A stretch of DNA of 35,142 bases from Chlamydiota bacterium (lineage in GTDB: Bacteria; Chlamydiota; Chlamydiia; Chlamydiales; Rhabdochlamydiaceae): assembly GCA_013288895.1 (NCBI GenBank), contig JABDAY010000017.1, positions 1-35,142 of the forward strand, written 5' to 3'. Each line of letters opens with the position of its first letter. The stretch's first letter is position 1. Below are positions 18,444 to 26,895 of the stretch, piece after piece. A model generated the notes under the pieces. It did no database searches. It saw nothing but the letters and a program-made list of their open reading frames with translations, and was not told where the DNA came from. The translations under genes and the position numbers were made by a program.

Positions 18444-19931
18444 TTACTCATCAGTCAGCATTTCTTTGGGGGCGGCTGAGGCCGCCTTTCTTTTTGCCAG
18501 AGGCAAAAAGAGGAGGAGGGCGAGGAGGGTCCAGCCCATGAAGTAGAAGCAGTCGTTGATGGCGAGGATGGCGGCTTGGTTGTTGAGGGAGTTGTTGAGG
18601 AGGGCGAGGCCCTGCGAGGTGTCGGGGGGGGAGAGGTTGATGGCGGAGCCGACTCTTTCGTGGTGGAAGGCGGAGCGGCGGGTCCACATGGTGGTGAAGA
18701 CGGAGGTTCCGATGGCGCCAGACATGGCGCGGACGAAATGGAATATGCCGGTGCCGCTGGGGAGTTTTTCTTGGGGAAGATCCTGCATGCTTAGGGCTAA
18801 GATGGGGGTCATAAAGAAGACAAAGGCACAGCCGAGTAAGAATCTAGAGAAACCAATATGCCAAATATCGACATCAGTATCGAAAAAGGCTGTGAAGAAG
18901 CAGGAAAGGGCAAATAAGGTGTAACAAAGAAAAATAGTGAAGCGGATCCCATAACGTGTGTAGATTTTTGGAGTGAAAAAGCCGAATAGTGCAGGGGCGA
19001 TCCCGATGGGGGCGACTGCAAAACCTGCCCAGACGGAAGTGTATCCCATGTTTGTCTGTAGCCAAAGGGGGACAAGTACAACAGAACCAAAGTAGATGGC
19101 ATATCCGACGAATACAAAGATGATCGAAGCAAAGAAACTTTTGGTCTTAAATAGTCTTAATTCTAGAAGGGGAGTCGGGTGGCTAAGCTCCCAAATGATG
19201 AGTAGCGTAAAGGCAATGATTGAGCTGATAATGAGTGTGCACATAAGATTTGATCTAAACCAATCGTACTGTTCCCCTTTATCTAAGAAAATTTGTAGAC
19301 AACCTACGGCGATGATAAGAAAGATGAGCCCTATATAATCAAAAGGCCCCTTTTCAATGGGTGTTTTTCGGTCTTTTAAATAGGTCCAGATTAGAAGTGA
19401 GCAAATAATCCCTACGGGAATGTTAATATAGAATATCCAGGGCCAGGTGTAATCATAAGAAATCCATCCTCCTAGCATAGGGCCAGCAATGGGCGCGGTG
19501 ATAATAATTGTTGCCCAAATACCCAAAGCAGAATTTTGTTTCTCTGGAGGATTGCAGGAAACTGTGAGCGATTGGCTAAGGGGGATAAGAGGACCTGAGA
19601 CGGCTCCTTGAATGAATCTACAGATGACGAGCATGGGCAAATTTACTGCGGCGCCGCAAGCCCAAGAAAAGAGGGTAAAGAGTAGGATAGAAGCGCAAAG
19701 AAGCTTGATGGCGCCGATCCTCTTGGTGAGCCACCCCGTCAGCGCTAAGACAATAGCGTTTCCCACAGCAAAAGAGGTGATGACATAAGTCCCTTGGTCA
19801 ACGCTGACAGCGAGATCTCCTGAAATGTAGGGAATGGAGACGTTAGCAATCGAATAATCTAGGACGATCATGAAAGTTGCTAGCGCGAGCGACATATTCA
19901 CGATAATTCGGGGAAAGCCTGTTAGGTACAT
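18444..19931 (-). CDS. emrB: DHA2-family (EmrB-type) multidrug MFS transporter
   Basis: The 495-aa protein is almost wholly hydrophobic helices, consistent with the 14 segments of the DHA2 family. It starts MYLTGFPRIIVNMSLALATF with the early motif MIVLDYSIANVSIPYI (EmrB consensus LDxTIxNVAxPxI). Next come LTGWLTKRIGAIKLL (motif A), RFIQGAVSGPLIPLSQS and APIAGPMLGGWI (motif C). It would export drugs or other small molecules across the inner membrane by proton antiport, together with the adaptor EmrA and outer-membrane factor encoded just upstream. Its start overlaps the emrA stop by 10 nt. The real substrate is unknown. Confidence 0.92.
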   Translation of the reverse strand: MYLTGFPRIIVNMSLALATFMIVLDYSIANVSIPYISGDLAVSVDQGTYVITSFAVGNAIVLALTGWLTKRIGAIKLLCASILLFTLFSWACGAAVNLPMLVICRFIQGAVSGPLIPLSQSLTVSCNPPEKQNSALGIWATIIITAPIAGPMLGGWISYDYTWPWIFYINIPVGIICSLLIWTYLKDRKTPIEKGPFDYIGLIFLIIAVGCLQIFLDKGEQYDWFRSNLMCTLIISSIIAFTLLIIWELSHPTPLLELRLFKTKSFFASIIFVFVGYAIYFGSVVLVPLWLQTNMGYTSVWAGFAVAPIGIAPALFGFFTPKIYTRYGIRFTIFLCYTLFALSCFFTAFFDTDVDIWHIGFSRFLLGCAFVFFMTPILALSMQDLPQEKLPSGTGIFHFVRAMSGAIGTSVFTTMWTRRSAFHHERVGSAINLSPPDTSQGLALLNNSLNNQAAILAINDCFYFMGWTLLALLLFLPLAKRKAASAAPKEMLTDE

Positions 19932-21055
19932 AAGTTCTTTTCCAGGATCTTTTCGATAAGCTCATCAACTCCATCTTCTTGATCGTCGAAGATGGTGGTT
20001 TTGTATTGGATCGCTTCGATAATCGTTTTTGGGATTAGGGGAAGGGTTTGATTTCTTAGGTCGACCCGCACATCCATGGAAAGGCCAAGCCTTAGGGGAT
20101 GGTTTTTAAGCTGATCGGCATTCAGTCCAATACGGACAGGCAAGCGTTGTACAATTTTAATCCAGTTTCCGGTGGCATTTTGCGGGGGAAGAATAGAAAA
20201 CACACTCCCTGTTCCTCCGCCGATTCCAATAATTTTGCCCTCAAAGATCACATCTCTTCCATACATATCAGATTTGAGCCGGACTGCTTGACCAATCCTC
20301 ATTTTTTTGAGCTGCACTTCTTTGTAGTTTGCATCGACCCACATTTGATCGAGGGGGATCACTGCGAGAAGGGGCGTTTCAGGTTTCACCCGCATCCCTA
20401 CTTGAGCGCTTCTTTGAGCAATAAGCCCATTTGCGGGGGATTTGATTTTGCACCGTTTTAATGTGAGATAGGCGGCATTTACATCGTCTTTTGCCTGTTG
20501 TACGCGGGGATGGTCTTGGACGGTTGTATTTTGCACCTCTGCAAGTAGCGCCTCGTGGCGATATTCCATGACGTTTAACTCTTCTTCTGCAGAGATCATT
20601 TTAGCTTCTGATGTTTGGAGATCTTCGGTAGAGACACCCCCTTCATCAATCAGATTTTGCCTCCGTTCATAATCTTCAACGGCAACCAAGTAATCGGCTT
20701 GTTTTGCAACAATTTGGGCCTCTACTTCTTTTGTTTGCGCAAATAGACTCACTACATTGCGCACAGTGGAGGCTAAATTATCTTTAGCCATTTCTAGAGA
20801 TACAAGGGCATCTGTTTCGTCGAGTGTGACGAGAAGCTGGCCCTGTGCGACAAATTGGGTGTCGTCGGCGTAGATCCCGTTTACATTGCCTGTAATTTGA
20901 GAATTTAAGGAGATCATGTTGCCATTGACATAGGCATCGGTTGTGCTCTCAAAATACCTTCCCCATGCGAGCCAATAGATCAACCAAGCAATGCCGATCA
21001 TAAGAAAGACTGCGCAGGCTATCAGTGTTCGAGAAACGTGTTTTTGCATCGTCAT
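19922..21055 (-). CDS. emrA: EmrA/HlyD-type periplasmic adaptor subunit
   Basis: The 377-aa protein has one N-terminal membrane helix (~10-29, TLIACAVFLMIGIAWLIYWL), then a biotinyl-lipoyl-like beta domain (DAYVNGNMISLNSQITGNVN, DTQFVAQGQLLVTLD). A long coiled-coil hairpin (~90-190) is followed by the second lipoyl half (IKSPANGLIAQRSAQVGMRV) and a beta-barrel (VDANYKEVQLKKMRIGQAV). It bridges the MFS pump and the outer-membrane channel. ATG at 21055 overlaps the upstream TolC-like stop as ATGA; a second ATG two codons on is possible. The order channel, adaptor, pump with overlaps indicates a single operon. Confidence 0.93.
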   Translation of the reverse strand: MTMQKHVSRTLIACAVFLMIGIAWLIYWLAWGRYFESTTDAYVNGNMISLNSQITGNVNGIYADDTQFVAQGQLLVTLDETDALVSLEMAKDNLASTVRNVVSLFAQTKEVEAQIVAKQADYLVAVEDYERRQNLIDEGGVSTEDLQTSEAKMISAEEELNVMEYRHEALLAEVQNTTVQDHPRVQQAKDDVNAAYLTLKRCKIKSPANGLIAQRSAQVGMRVKPETPLLAVIPLDQMWVDANYKEVQLKKMRIGQAVRLKSDMYGRDVIFEGKIIGIGGGTGSVFSILPPQNATGNWIKIVQRLPVRIGLNADQLKNHPLRLGLSMDVRVDLRNQTLPLIPKTIIEAIQYKTTIFDDQEDGVDELIEKILEKNLCT

Positions 21056-22455
21056 TGGTAGCCTCCGCCAAGGGCTTTAATCAGTTTTAAGGCGGAGATG
21101 TTTCTCCTGAAGGTAAGCTCGATCAGTAAAAGCTCTTCTCCTATGAGCTCTTCTTTTTGAGTGATGACGGCAAGTTTGTTTTTCAAACCCTCCTTATGTT
21201 GTCTCTCCGTTAGCGCGGTCCGTTTTTCCAGTGTTTCAACACTCATCTCTTCTACGTCTAATTGTTCTGAGATTAAATGAAAACTGGAAAGTTCATCTGC
21301 CACTTCACCCGCGGCTCGAAGGAGGAGCTCGTTAAACTCAAAGATGGCTTCTTGGAAGGCAGCCCTTTTTTGCTTGAGGTTAGCCGTCAGCCTGCCCCCC
21401 GTAAAGAAGGGGAGACTAATGATCGGGTTTAAGGAGCCGCTTTTATTGTGTAAAGAGAGTAGATGGGCAAAAGTGATACTCTCAAGTCCTCCGAAGCCCG
21501 TTAAATTAATCGAAGGTAAAAAGTCTCTTTTCGCGACCCCTACTTCTTTTGCCGCAGCCTCAATGAGCCAGAGCTCTGACATCAAATCTGGTCGTCTTAT
21601 AACGAGATTACAGGTGAGATTTTCTGGTAGAGGAAAGGGTTTGCTAAAAAGGGAAATACAAGGCTCGATTTCAATACAACTATCCGGGCTTTCTCCAATG
21701 AGTACTTTGACTAAGTGCTCTCCAATCTGGGTGAGCTCTTGAATTTGAAGCAGAGCCTTTTCAGTCATCAGTAGATTTTTCTCTGCGCTAAATGTTTCAA
21801 TTTCATTGTCGAGACCCTTAATTTTTCTCTGCGATGTTAAATCTAAATAGTCTTGCTTTATCTGTATGAGCTTACTTAAGAGCTCTTCTTGCGCAAACAG
21901 TTGCTGCAGATCAAAATAGGCTTGAGCAATAGAAATACAAAGAAAGAGCTCTGTTTGTGCGCGCTCCGCTTCCTCAGCATGCATCCTTCCCACTGCTGCT
22001 TCAAACCTTTTTCGGTTTTTCCCCCAAATATCAACGTCCCACGAAAAATTAATATCGAGATCAATCACATTGACAACCCCAGGAATATCTGGAGCATAGG
22101 ATCTAAAAAATCCGGTAGGGCTTAAATACTGCCAGTTTGTTCCGGCAGTGCCCCAAGCCTGAGGGAAAAGCGCTGAGCGCTCTTGCTTGGCCATCTGTTT
22201 GGCCATTTCCACTTTTGCTGTTGCCTTCTTTAGCGTGGGGCTATCTGCGAGTCCTTTTTCAATCAACGCAGTCAGCTGCTCATCTTCAAACATCTCCCAC
22301 CACTTCTTCTCAATCCATTCCCCCATACAAAAGTCGCTAGTAGAAAGAGCGCTTTCCTCAGATTTTTCTAGACAAACAGACTCGATCAGATCATCACACT
22401 GATCCTCCCTTAAAAAACATCCAGACAACACCAATCCCAAGAATACCCACCGCAT
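21052..22455 (-). CDS. TolC/NodT-family outer-membrane efflux lipoprotein
   Basis: The frame can begin at 22491, but a start at 22455 (MRWVFLGLVLSGCFLRED) gives a compact lipoprotein signal with lipobox LSGC and has GGAG just upstream, so I take it: 467 aa. The body has two repeats of the outer-membrane efflux domain with long helices, including FSWDVDIWGKNRKRFEAAVG, RRPDLMSELWLIEAAAKEVG and LPFFTGGRLTANLKQKRAAF, typical of NodT-type channels. It would form the outer-membrane duct for the EmrAB pair. It is the first gene of the operon. The region upstream is dominated by a large palindrome, and no convincing promoter boxes were seen. Confidence 0.92.
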   Translation of the reverse strand: MRWVFLGLVLSGCFLREDQCDDLIESVCLEKSEESALSTSDFCMGEWIEKKWWEMFEDEQLTALIEKGLADSPTLKKATAKVEMAKQMAKQERSALFPQAWGTAGTNWQYLSPTGFFRSYAPDIPGVVNVIDLDINFSWDVDIWGKNRKRFEAAVGRMHAEEAERAQTELFLCISIAQAYFDLQQLFAQEELLSKLIQIKQDYLDLTSQRKIKGLDNEIETFSAEKNLLMTEKALLQIQELTQIGEHLVKVLIGESPDSCIEIEPCISLFSKPFPLPENLTCNLVIRRPDLMSELWLIEAAAKEVGVAKRDFLPSINLTGFGGLESITFAHLLSLHNKSGSLNPIISLPFFTGGRLTANLKQKRAAFQEAIFEFNELLLRAAGEVADELSSFHLISEQLDVEEMSVETLEKRTALTERQHKEGLKNKLAVITQKEELIGEELLLIELTFRRNISALKLIKALGGGYQ

Positions 22456-22480
22456 ATTCTCCGTATAGACATTAAAGAAT

Positions 22481-22608
22481 ATTTTGTACATACGAGCGTG
22501 AAGAAAAAATTCCGAGCGAGACCGATACCGTTATCGAACCGAAGCCCACGAACCTCGGTTCGGTAACGGTATCGGGCCCGGTATCGGTCTCTCTCGGAAT
22601 TTTGTACA
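22481..22608. repeat. Palindromic element flanked by 10-bp direct repeats
   Basis: ATTTTGTACA occurs at 22481-22490 and again at 22599-22608. Between them is an imperfect palindrome. The left arm, from AAAATTCCGAGCGAGACCG, pairs with the right arm ending GGTCTCTCTCGGAATTTT. The inner parts carry GATACCGTTATCGAACCG and its near complement, and the right arm has one extra GGGCCCGATACC-type unit. The right direct repeat overlaps the arm's AT end. The layout resembles a MITE-like insertion or a large regulatory hairpin. It lies between the AlbA_2 gene stop and the efflux operon start. Confidence 0.7.
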
Positions 22609-22616
22609 ATGCCGAG

Positions 22617-23969
22617 TTAAGGCGTGAATTTTCTATTTAAGATGTATCTTAAATTTGGATCATTGGTCGATTTTCCGATGCGAAGGATAAATCCATCTTC
22701 CTGAAGCGCCTTTAAACGATCACGTGCAGTGCGTGTAGATACCTTCCATATTTTCGCCGCGTCTTTGGGTGAAACTTCCCCTTCTTCTTTTAGAAATTTC
22801 ATCATTAATTTTCCCCAAGGTTCAATTTCTATTTCCTCAATTTGATTTGAGTAAAGAGTTAATCTGAACTGATTATTTAGCTCCTCAATTAAAGGTTTCT
22901 TAAGGCCTTGCTTTTTACATGTTCCCAAAATGCGCTGCAGGCCAGATCCCCATTGCTCAATAATTTGAAGCTCCCGAAAGACTCTTCCTATAACGCGGTT
23001 TCTAAGTCTTGAAGAACCAGACACTGCTTTTTCAATAGTTTGTCCAAAGGGTAAGCCACCGGGATTTGTAATCTCAATACGGTCGTCAAATATTGCTATC
23101 TGAATATGGCAGCCCCTCATTGAATAATCAGCGTGAAGAATTGCATTGATTACAGACTCTCTAATCGCGTGGGGTGGATATTCAAGTATATCTTCTCGAA
23201 AGATGCGCCCAATTTTTGCTTCTTTCCGCGTGTTCCTTTCGATAAAAGCAATGGTCGGATCAATGGATAAGGGCAGCGGGATGTTTAAGTCTGTATGATC
23301 CAATATTTTTTCTTTAGTTGTTCCGGAAAAACGAGCACATCGAACCATTGAATCGGGAAAAAATTTTAGACGATCGCTGCCAAAGAGGAGAATTCCTCCA
23401 TTTGTAGCACATGTTTTTCCACTGCTATTTGTCATGATTCCCAAATTTTCATATGCGTGTTGAGTGGGTGTTTTTTTTATTCTTTTAAAAACTTCCTGCA
23501 TTAATTGAGAATCTAGCTTGCCGCGTAGGTGGGGAAGTTCATCGTAAGCTATATTTGCTGCAAGAAGACGTAAAGATGCGAGCATTTCGGCATCCGCAGC
23601 TCTGTTTGTAGAACCGAAACGAACATAGGTGCCACGTTCGATGCCTTCCGCTATTAAAAAATAAGGGCCAACGCCATGGGGAACCCTTAGAATAAGAAGT
23701 TCTCTTCCCTGATAAGTGTGTATCTCAATATCGGGCATTAGTAGAGGAGAGATGCTATCGGCAAGGGTATTGACTATACGCTCTTCTTCCTGCAAAATAT
23801 TCGGAATGCCTACAACTTCTTTTGAGCCGTCTTTTACTCCAATTGCAATAGAACCCCCAGATGTGTTCGCAAATGCAATCACGGTTTTAATAATGCCATT
23901 TAAGGACTTTGGGGATTCTTTAAATTCAATTGTTTTTCCCTCATTTTCGGCAAGTAAAGCCTCGATCAT
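22617..23969 (-). CDS. AlbA_2 / HATPase_c_4 / winged-helix ATP-binding regulator
   Basis: The 450-aa protein opens with an AlbA_2 (Schlafen-like) domain: GKTIEFKES (~11-19), VIAFANTSGGSIAIGVKDG (~30-48) and GTYVRFGSTNRAAD. A central region follows with CARFSGTTKEKILD. The GHKL-type ATP-binding module (HATPase_c_4) shows AIRESVINAILHADYSMRG, RIEITNPGGLPFG and EQWGSGLQRI. The C-terminal ~70 residues form a winged helix (SPKDAAKIWKVSTRTARDRL). Proteins of this build are usually annotated as transcriptional regulators or putative RecG-like ATPases; their ligand is unknown. It is divergent from the BTB-Sel1 genes with a 270-nt gap containing repeated operator-like sequence, so it may control them and itself; that link is inferred. 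Confidence 0.85.
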   Translation of the reverse strand: MIEALLAENEGKTIEFKESPKSLNGIIKTVIAFANTSGGSIAIGVKDGSKEVVGIPNILQEEERIVNTLADSISPLLMPDIEIHTYQGRELLILRVPHGVGPYFLIAEGIERGTYVRFGSTNRAADAEMLASLRLLAANIAYDELPHLRGKLDSQLMQEVFKRIKKTPTQHAYENLGIMTNSSGKTCATNGGILLFGSDRLKFFPDSMVRCARFSGTTKEKILDHTDLNIPLPLSIDPTIAFIERNTRKEAKIGRIFREDILEYPPHAIRESVINAILHADYSMRGCHIQIAIFDDRIEITNPGGLPFGQTIEKAVSGSSRLRNRVIGRVFRELQIIEQWGSGLQRILGTCKKQGLKKPLIEELNNQFRLTLYSNQIEEIEIEPWGKLMMKFLKEEGEVSPKDAAKIWKVSTRTARDRLKALQEDGFILRIGKSTNDPNLRYILNRKFTP

Positions 23970-24025
23970 AGATTTCCCCCTTTATTGAGCAGGATAACAA
24001 AGGCGCCGAGAAAAGTCAATTTTAT

Positions 24026-24053
24026 ACTCGGAAATCTACTCGGAAGCACTAGG
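24026..24053. promoter_or_regulatory. Operator-like direct repeat, copy 1
   Basis: This 28-nt element has the core TACTCGGAA twice, 12 nt apart (24025-24033 and 24037-24045), followed by CACTAGG. It is near-identical to 24134-24162. It lies next to the AlbA_2 gene start in the divergent promoter region. It is a candidate binding site for that gene's winged-helix domain; binding is not shown. Confidence 0.5.
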
Positions 24054-24133
24054 AAGGGAATTTCTTTTTTATTTTCCAACAAACTTATATTCAATGACTT
24101 ACAAGGACAAAAACAAGAGGAAATAATTATTTA

Positions 24134-24162
24134 ACTAGGAAATTTACTCGGAAGTACTTAGG
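24134..24162. promoter_or_regulatory. Operator-like direct repeat, copy 2
   Basis: This is the second copy of the 24026-24053 element, matching at about 24 positions. It begins ACTAGGAAATTTACTCGGAA and ends TACTTAGG, so it also holds two ACTnGGAA half-sites. It is ~50 nt upstream of the -10 box of the BTB-Sel1 promoter, a position suited to activation or repression. Confidence 0.5.
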
Positions 24163-24207
24163 TTAAGTTTAACTATATAATTTGACAAGTAATAATATGT
24201 AGAAAAA

Positions 24208-24216
24208 TGTTATAAT
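24208..24216 (+). promoter_or_regulatory. Extended -10 promoter for the BTB-Sel1 genes
   Basis: TGTTATAAT (24208-24216) is a perfect extended -10, predicting a start near 24223, 18 nt before the ATG. A TTGACA lies at 24182-24187, but the 23-nt spacing is too long to act as a normal -35. An activator or the extended -10 would therefore be needed. The ribosome site (GAGAGCGG) is weak. Confidence 0.55.
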
Positions 24217-24240
24217 GTCCTCTTTTAAAGAGAGCGGTAT

Positions 24241-26895
24241 ATGGGAATGCGTATCAATTTAGGGAAATGCGATAGCTTTGAGGAATACCGACTCAACTTA
24301 AGAGCTCTTGATGAGGCAATAGCCAATAAGGAAATTGGGGTGAAATTTTATAAGGGAGCAGTGGAAACTGCACCCCGTTCCTCGGGACTAAAAGAAAGGG
24401 TATCACTTCTGACCGCGCACTGGCAATTCCGAGCCAATAACACTCTCTTTATAAAGTTTATGGGGCTCTCTGTCAAAATAATTGTCCAAGGAAAAGAGCT
24501 CTCAAAGGAGGACAAACAAAGTCTCATCCGAAAATTAAAAGCAACTCCCGGGTCTATTTCCATAGTAAGTCGTGATGGAAAAACGATTAAAGCCCCTGTT
24601 GCAGTGTTGCCTGAATTTTTTTCTGCTGCCGGTCGTCGTCCTACCGTATATGGAGCACGTGCACGTCTTGAGGGAAAGCCTTTTTCCTTAGATTTTGAGG
24701 TGCCTTTGGACTCTTATAAAGACAGAAGTGTCTATCTAGATTTTGATAGCGATGTGATAAATCTTTTTTTGGATTATGAGTGTTGTGTGCCTATTAACAA
24801 AGAGATCTCCCTTTATCAACTTCTCCAACTCCATAGACTTGCAGATTATTTACAGTTGGAAAGTTTGTATTACACAACTCTTGGTTTATTAAACTGTCAG
24901 GCAAATGCCGAAAACCATGAATTTATTTTACCCGAGATCCTTTCTGCGATTTTAACAAAGCCTGTAGAGAAGGTGGCTCACGTGACAAACATATTTTATA
25001 AGAAAATTAACCGTTCATCAGTAGAGATCCAAATAAAACTTTTTAAGCAAGCAAGGTCTGCTGCGTATACTAGCGATGTGGGGCTCTACCACATGGGAAT
25101 ATTTTGCATTCAAGGATGGGGAACAACATGTTGTCCGGAAAGAGCAATGGAGTATTTCAAGTTTATTGCATCGACTTATTACCCTGCACAATTCTGTCTT
25201 GAAAAATTTGCCAATCAGTCTTATTTCTCCTTTCCAGAGGACCCTTATGCAGACTCAGTTTTACAAGCGCATCCTGTAAAGGAAGATCTTGTAGCTACAA
25301 ATCGTAACATTGCTCAAAAGCCCGCAGCCAGTTTACAGGAATCTCTTCGTCGTTTAAGAGAGTCGCAAGAAGAGCTCGCTACTATAGAGTTTGAAGCGGG
25401 ACTATCGGATGAGACAGTCCAAATACCACGAAGTTTTGTCCCTTTTGATGCGATAAAGATAGAAGGCGCTAATGCAGAAACAACCGTAAAGCTTTTTATA
25501 GATTTTCAGTATGGGCTGGGAATCCCGGAGGATGCCCCCTTTGAAAGCCTCATTGTATTATATTCGTTAGCCTATTCCTATGAAATCAAAGACTTGCTAA
25601 AAGCTACACGTGATTTAATCGGCAAGTCTTTTGCGATCCACAGAGCGGACGAGCTTTTACCTCAGCTCTTTGATCCTGTTCTATTTGATGAAAAAGTCCC
25701 GTTGTTTGAAGCGAGTGTTGTTTTAGTTTTCTTGGGGCATCTCGTTAAAGCACAAAAAATAACACAGGAAGCTTTTGTAAAAAAATTAGAATTACTTGTT
25801 ATTCAACAAAATGGTGTTGCGCAAAATTTACTTGGGTTTTGCTTGATGCATGGGTGTGGAGTTGAAAAAAATGAAGAAAAAGCACTTGAACATTACGAAT
25901 CTGCTGCCGGCAAAAAAATAGCCCTGGCTCTATATAATCTAGGCTCGAAACGCAAGGATCCGGCAATCAGATCTATCGAGATCCACTCGGCAGCAGATCG
26001 AGGATTGTCAATTGCAGAGCTCTGGGTTGGGATACGTTTCTTGGATGGGGTCTTTGCAAATCCACCATTAGGTTTTGCATACCTCCAAAAGGCTGCAAAT
26101 CAAGGAAACGCTCTTGCTCAATATCATGTAGGGTTGTGTTATCACAAAGGTAAGGGGGTAGATAAAGACTCAGAAAAAGCCTTAGCCTTTTTTAATTTGA
26201 GTGCAGATCAAAAAGAGCCCAGAGCTTTCCATGGACTGGGATTGTGTGCTACTGACCCGACAGTAGCCTCTGTCTGGTACTTCATAGGGGCAGAAAAGGG
26301 AGATTTAGAATGCTTAAATAGCCTTGCCGGTTGCTATATGCGCGGCGAGGGTGTTCAGAAATGTGAGAAGCAGGGGATTAGATATTATAGAATGGCGTCA
26401 ATTAAAGGGCACCTCAGATCGAAATTTGATATTGCCCTATGTTACCAAAATGGAACCGGGATGAAAAAAAATCTGGTGATCGCTCTTGAAATTTTAGAAG
26501 AGCTTGCGGATGAGGGTTTTGTTGATGCGCAGTGTATGGCCGGAAAATATTATGCAGAAGGCCTTGCGGGAGACAAAGAACCGGTTTTAGCCTTTGAATA
26601 TTACAAAAAAGCAGCAGACCAGGGAAATAACGCAGCGCAGCAGCGGGTAGGGATGTATTATGAAGATGGGATCGGAGTGGATAAAAGTCTACAACTAGCC
26701 TGTAAATACTATGAAATGATCCCCCAAAATGCTCTAAAAGATTTTCCTCAAGCAGCAAATTTCTTAGCGAAATGTTACAAAACAGGGTTCACAAGATACG
26801 AGGGAGCGGCAAGGTTGCTAGCAGATCCCGAAAAAGCTTTTAAGTATTTTAAATATGCAGCAGTAGGGACTCGTAGGTATGGGAATGCGTATTAA
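24241..26895 (+). CDS. BTB/POZ-like and Sel1-repeat protein, C-terminally truncated copy
   Basis: In this 884-aa protein, residues ~104-220 look like a BTB/POZ fold (SISIVSRDGKTIKAPVAVLP, VYLDFDSDVINLFLDYE, LLQLHRLADYLQLESLYYTT). A second BTB-like C-terminal half lies at ~400-470 (ETTVKLFIDFQYGLGIPEDA, SLAYSYEIKDLLKA). Between and after these are Sel1-type TPR-like repeats (NGVAQNLLGFCLMHGCGVEK, NALAQYHVGLCYHKGKGVDK and others, to ~870). BTB domains recruit CUL3 ubiquitin ligases in eukaryotes and Sel1 repeats bind proteins. Ubiquitination-related families including BTB proteins are known to be expanded in environmental chlamydiae, so a secreted effector is inferred. No Sec signal peptide. 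Compared with the next gene it lacks ~105 internal residues and ~175 at the end. Its last 17 nt are the start of that next gene. Confidence 0.75.
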   Translation: MGMRINLGKCDSFEEYRLNLRALDEAIANKEIGVKFYKGAVETAPRSSGLKERVSLLTAHWQFRANNTLFIKFMGLSVKIIVQGKELSKEDKQSLIRKLKATPGSISIVSRDGKTIKAPVAVLPEFFSAAGRRPTVYGARARLEGKPFSLDFEVPLDSYKDRSVYLDFDSDVINLFLDYECCVPINKEISLYQLLQLHRLADYLQLESLYYTTLGLLNCQANAENHEFILPEILSAILTKPVEKVAHVTNIFYKKINRSSVEIQIKLFKQARSAAYTSDVGLYHMGIFCIQGWGTTCCPERAMEYFKFIASTYYPAQFCLEKFANQSYFSFPEDPYADSVLQAHPVKEDLVATNRNIAQKPAASLQESLRRLRESQEELATIEFEAGLSDETVQIPRSFVPFDAIKIEGANAETTVKLFIDFQYGLGIPEDAPFESLIVLYSLAYSYEIKDLLKATRDLIGKSFAIHRADELLPQLFDPVLFDEKVPLFEASVVLVFLGHLVKAQKITQEAFVKKLELLVIQQNGVAQNLLGFCLMHGCGVEKNEEKALEHYESAAGKKIALALYNLGSKRKDPAIRSIEIHSAADRGLSIAELWVGIRFLDGVFANPPLGFAYLQKAANQGNALAQYHVGLCYHKGKGVDKDSEKALAFFNLSADQKEPRAFHGLGLCATDPTVASVWYFIGAEKGDLECLNSLAGCYMRGEGVQKCEKQGIRYYRMASIKGHLRSKFDIALCYQNGTGMKKNLVIALEILEELADEGFVDAQCMAGKYYAEGLAGDKEPVLAFEYYKKAADQGNNAAQQRVGMYYEDGIGVDKSLQLACKYYEMIPQNALKDFPQAANFLAKCYKTGFTRYEGAARLLADPEKAFKYFKYAAVGTRRYGNAY

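Noticed and set aside
18245-18451. 68-codon minus-strand ORF with a hydrophobic stretch downstream of emrB
   Set aside because: It overlaps the cyclase 3' end and the intergenic small hairpins and has no ribosome site. The hydrophobic residues reflect A-rich repeats on the opposite strand.
22617-23969. Calling the AlbA_2 protein a RecG helicase or a Schlafen-type antiphage defence gene
   Set aside because: No helicase motifs are present and no defence partner genes adjoin it; the domain order fits the AlbA_2-HATPase-winged-helix regulator type.
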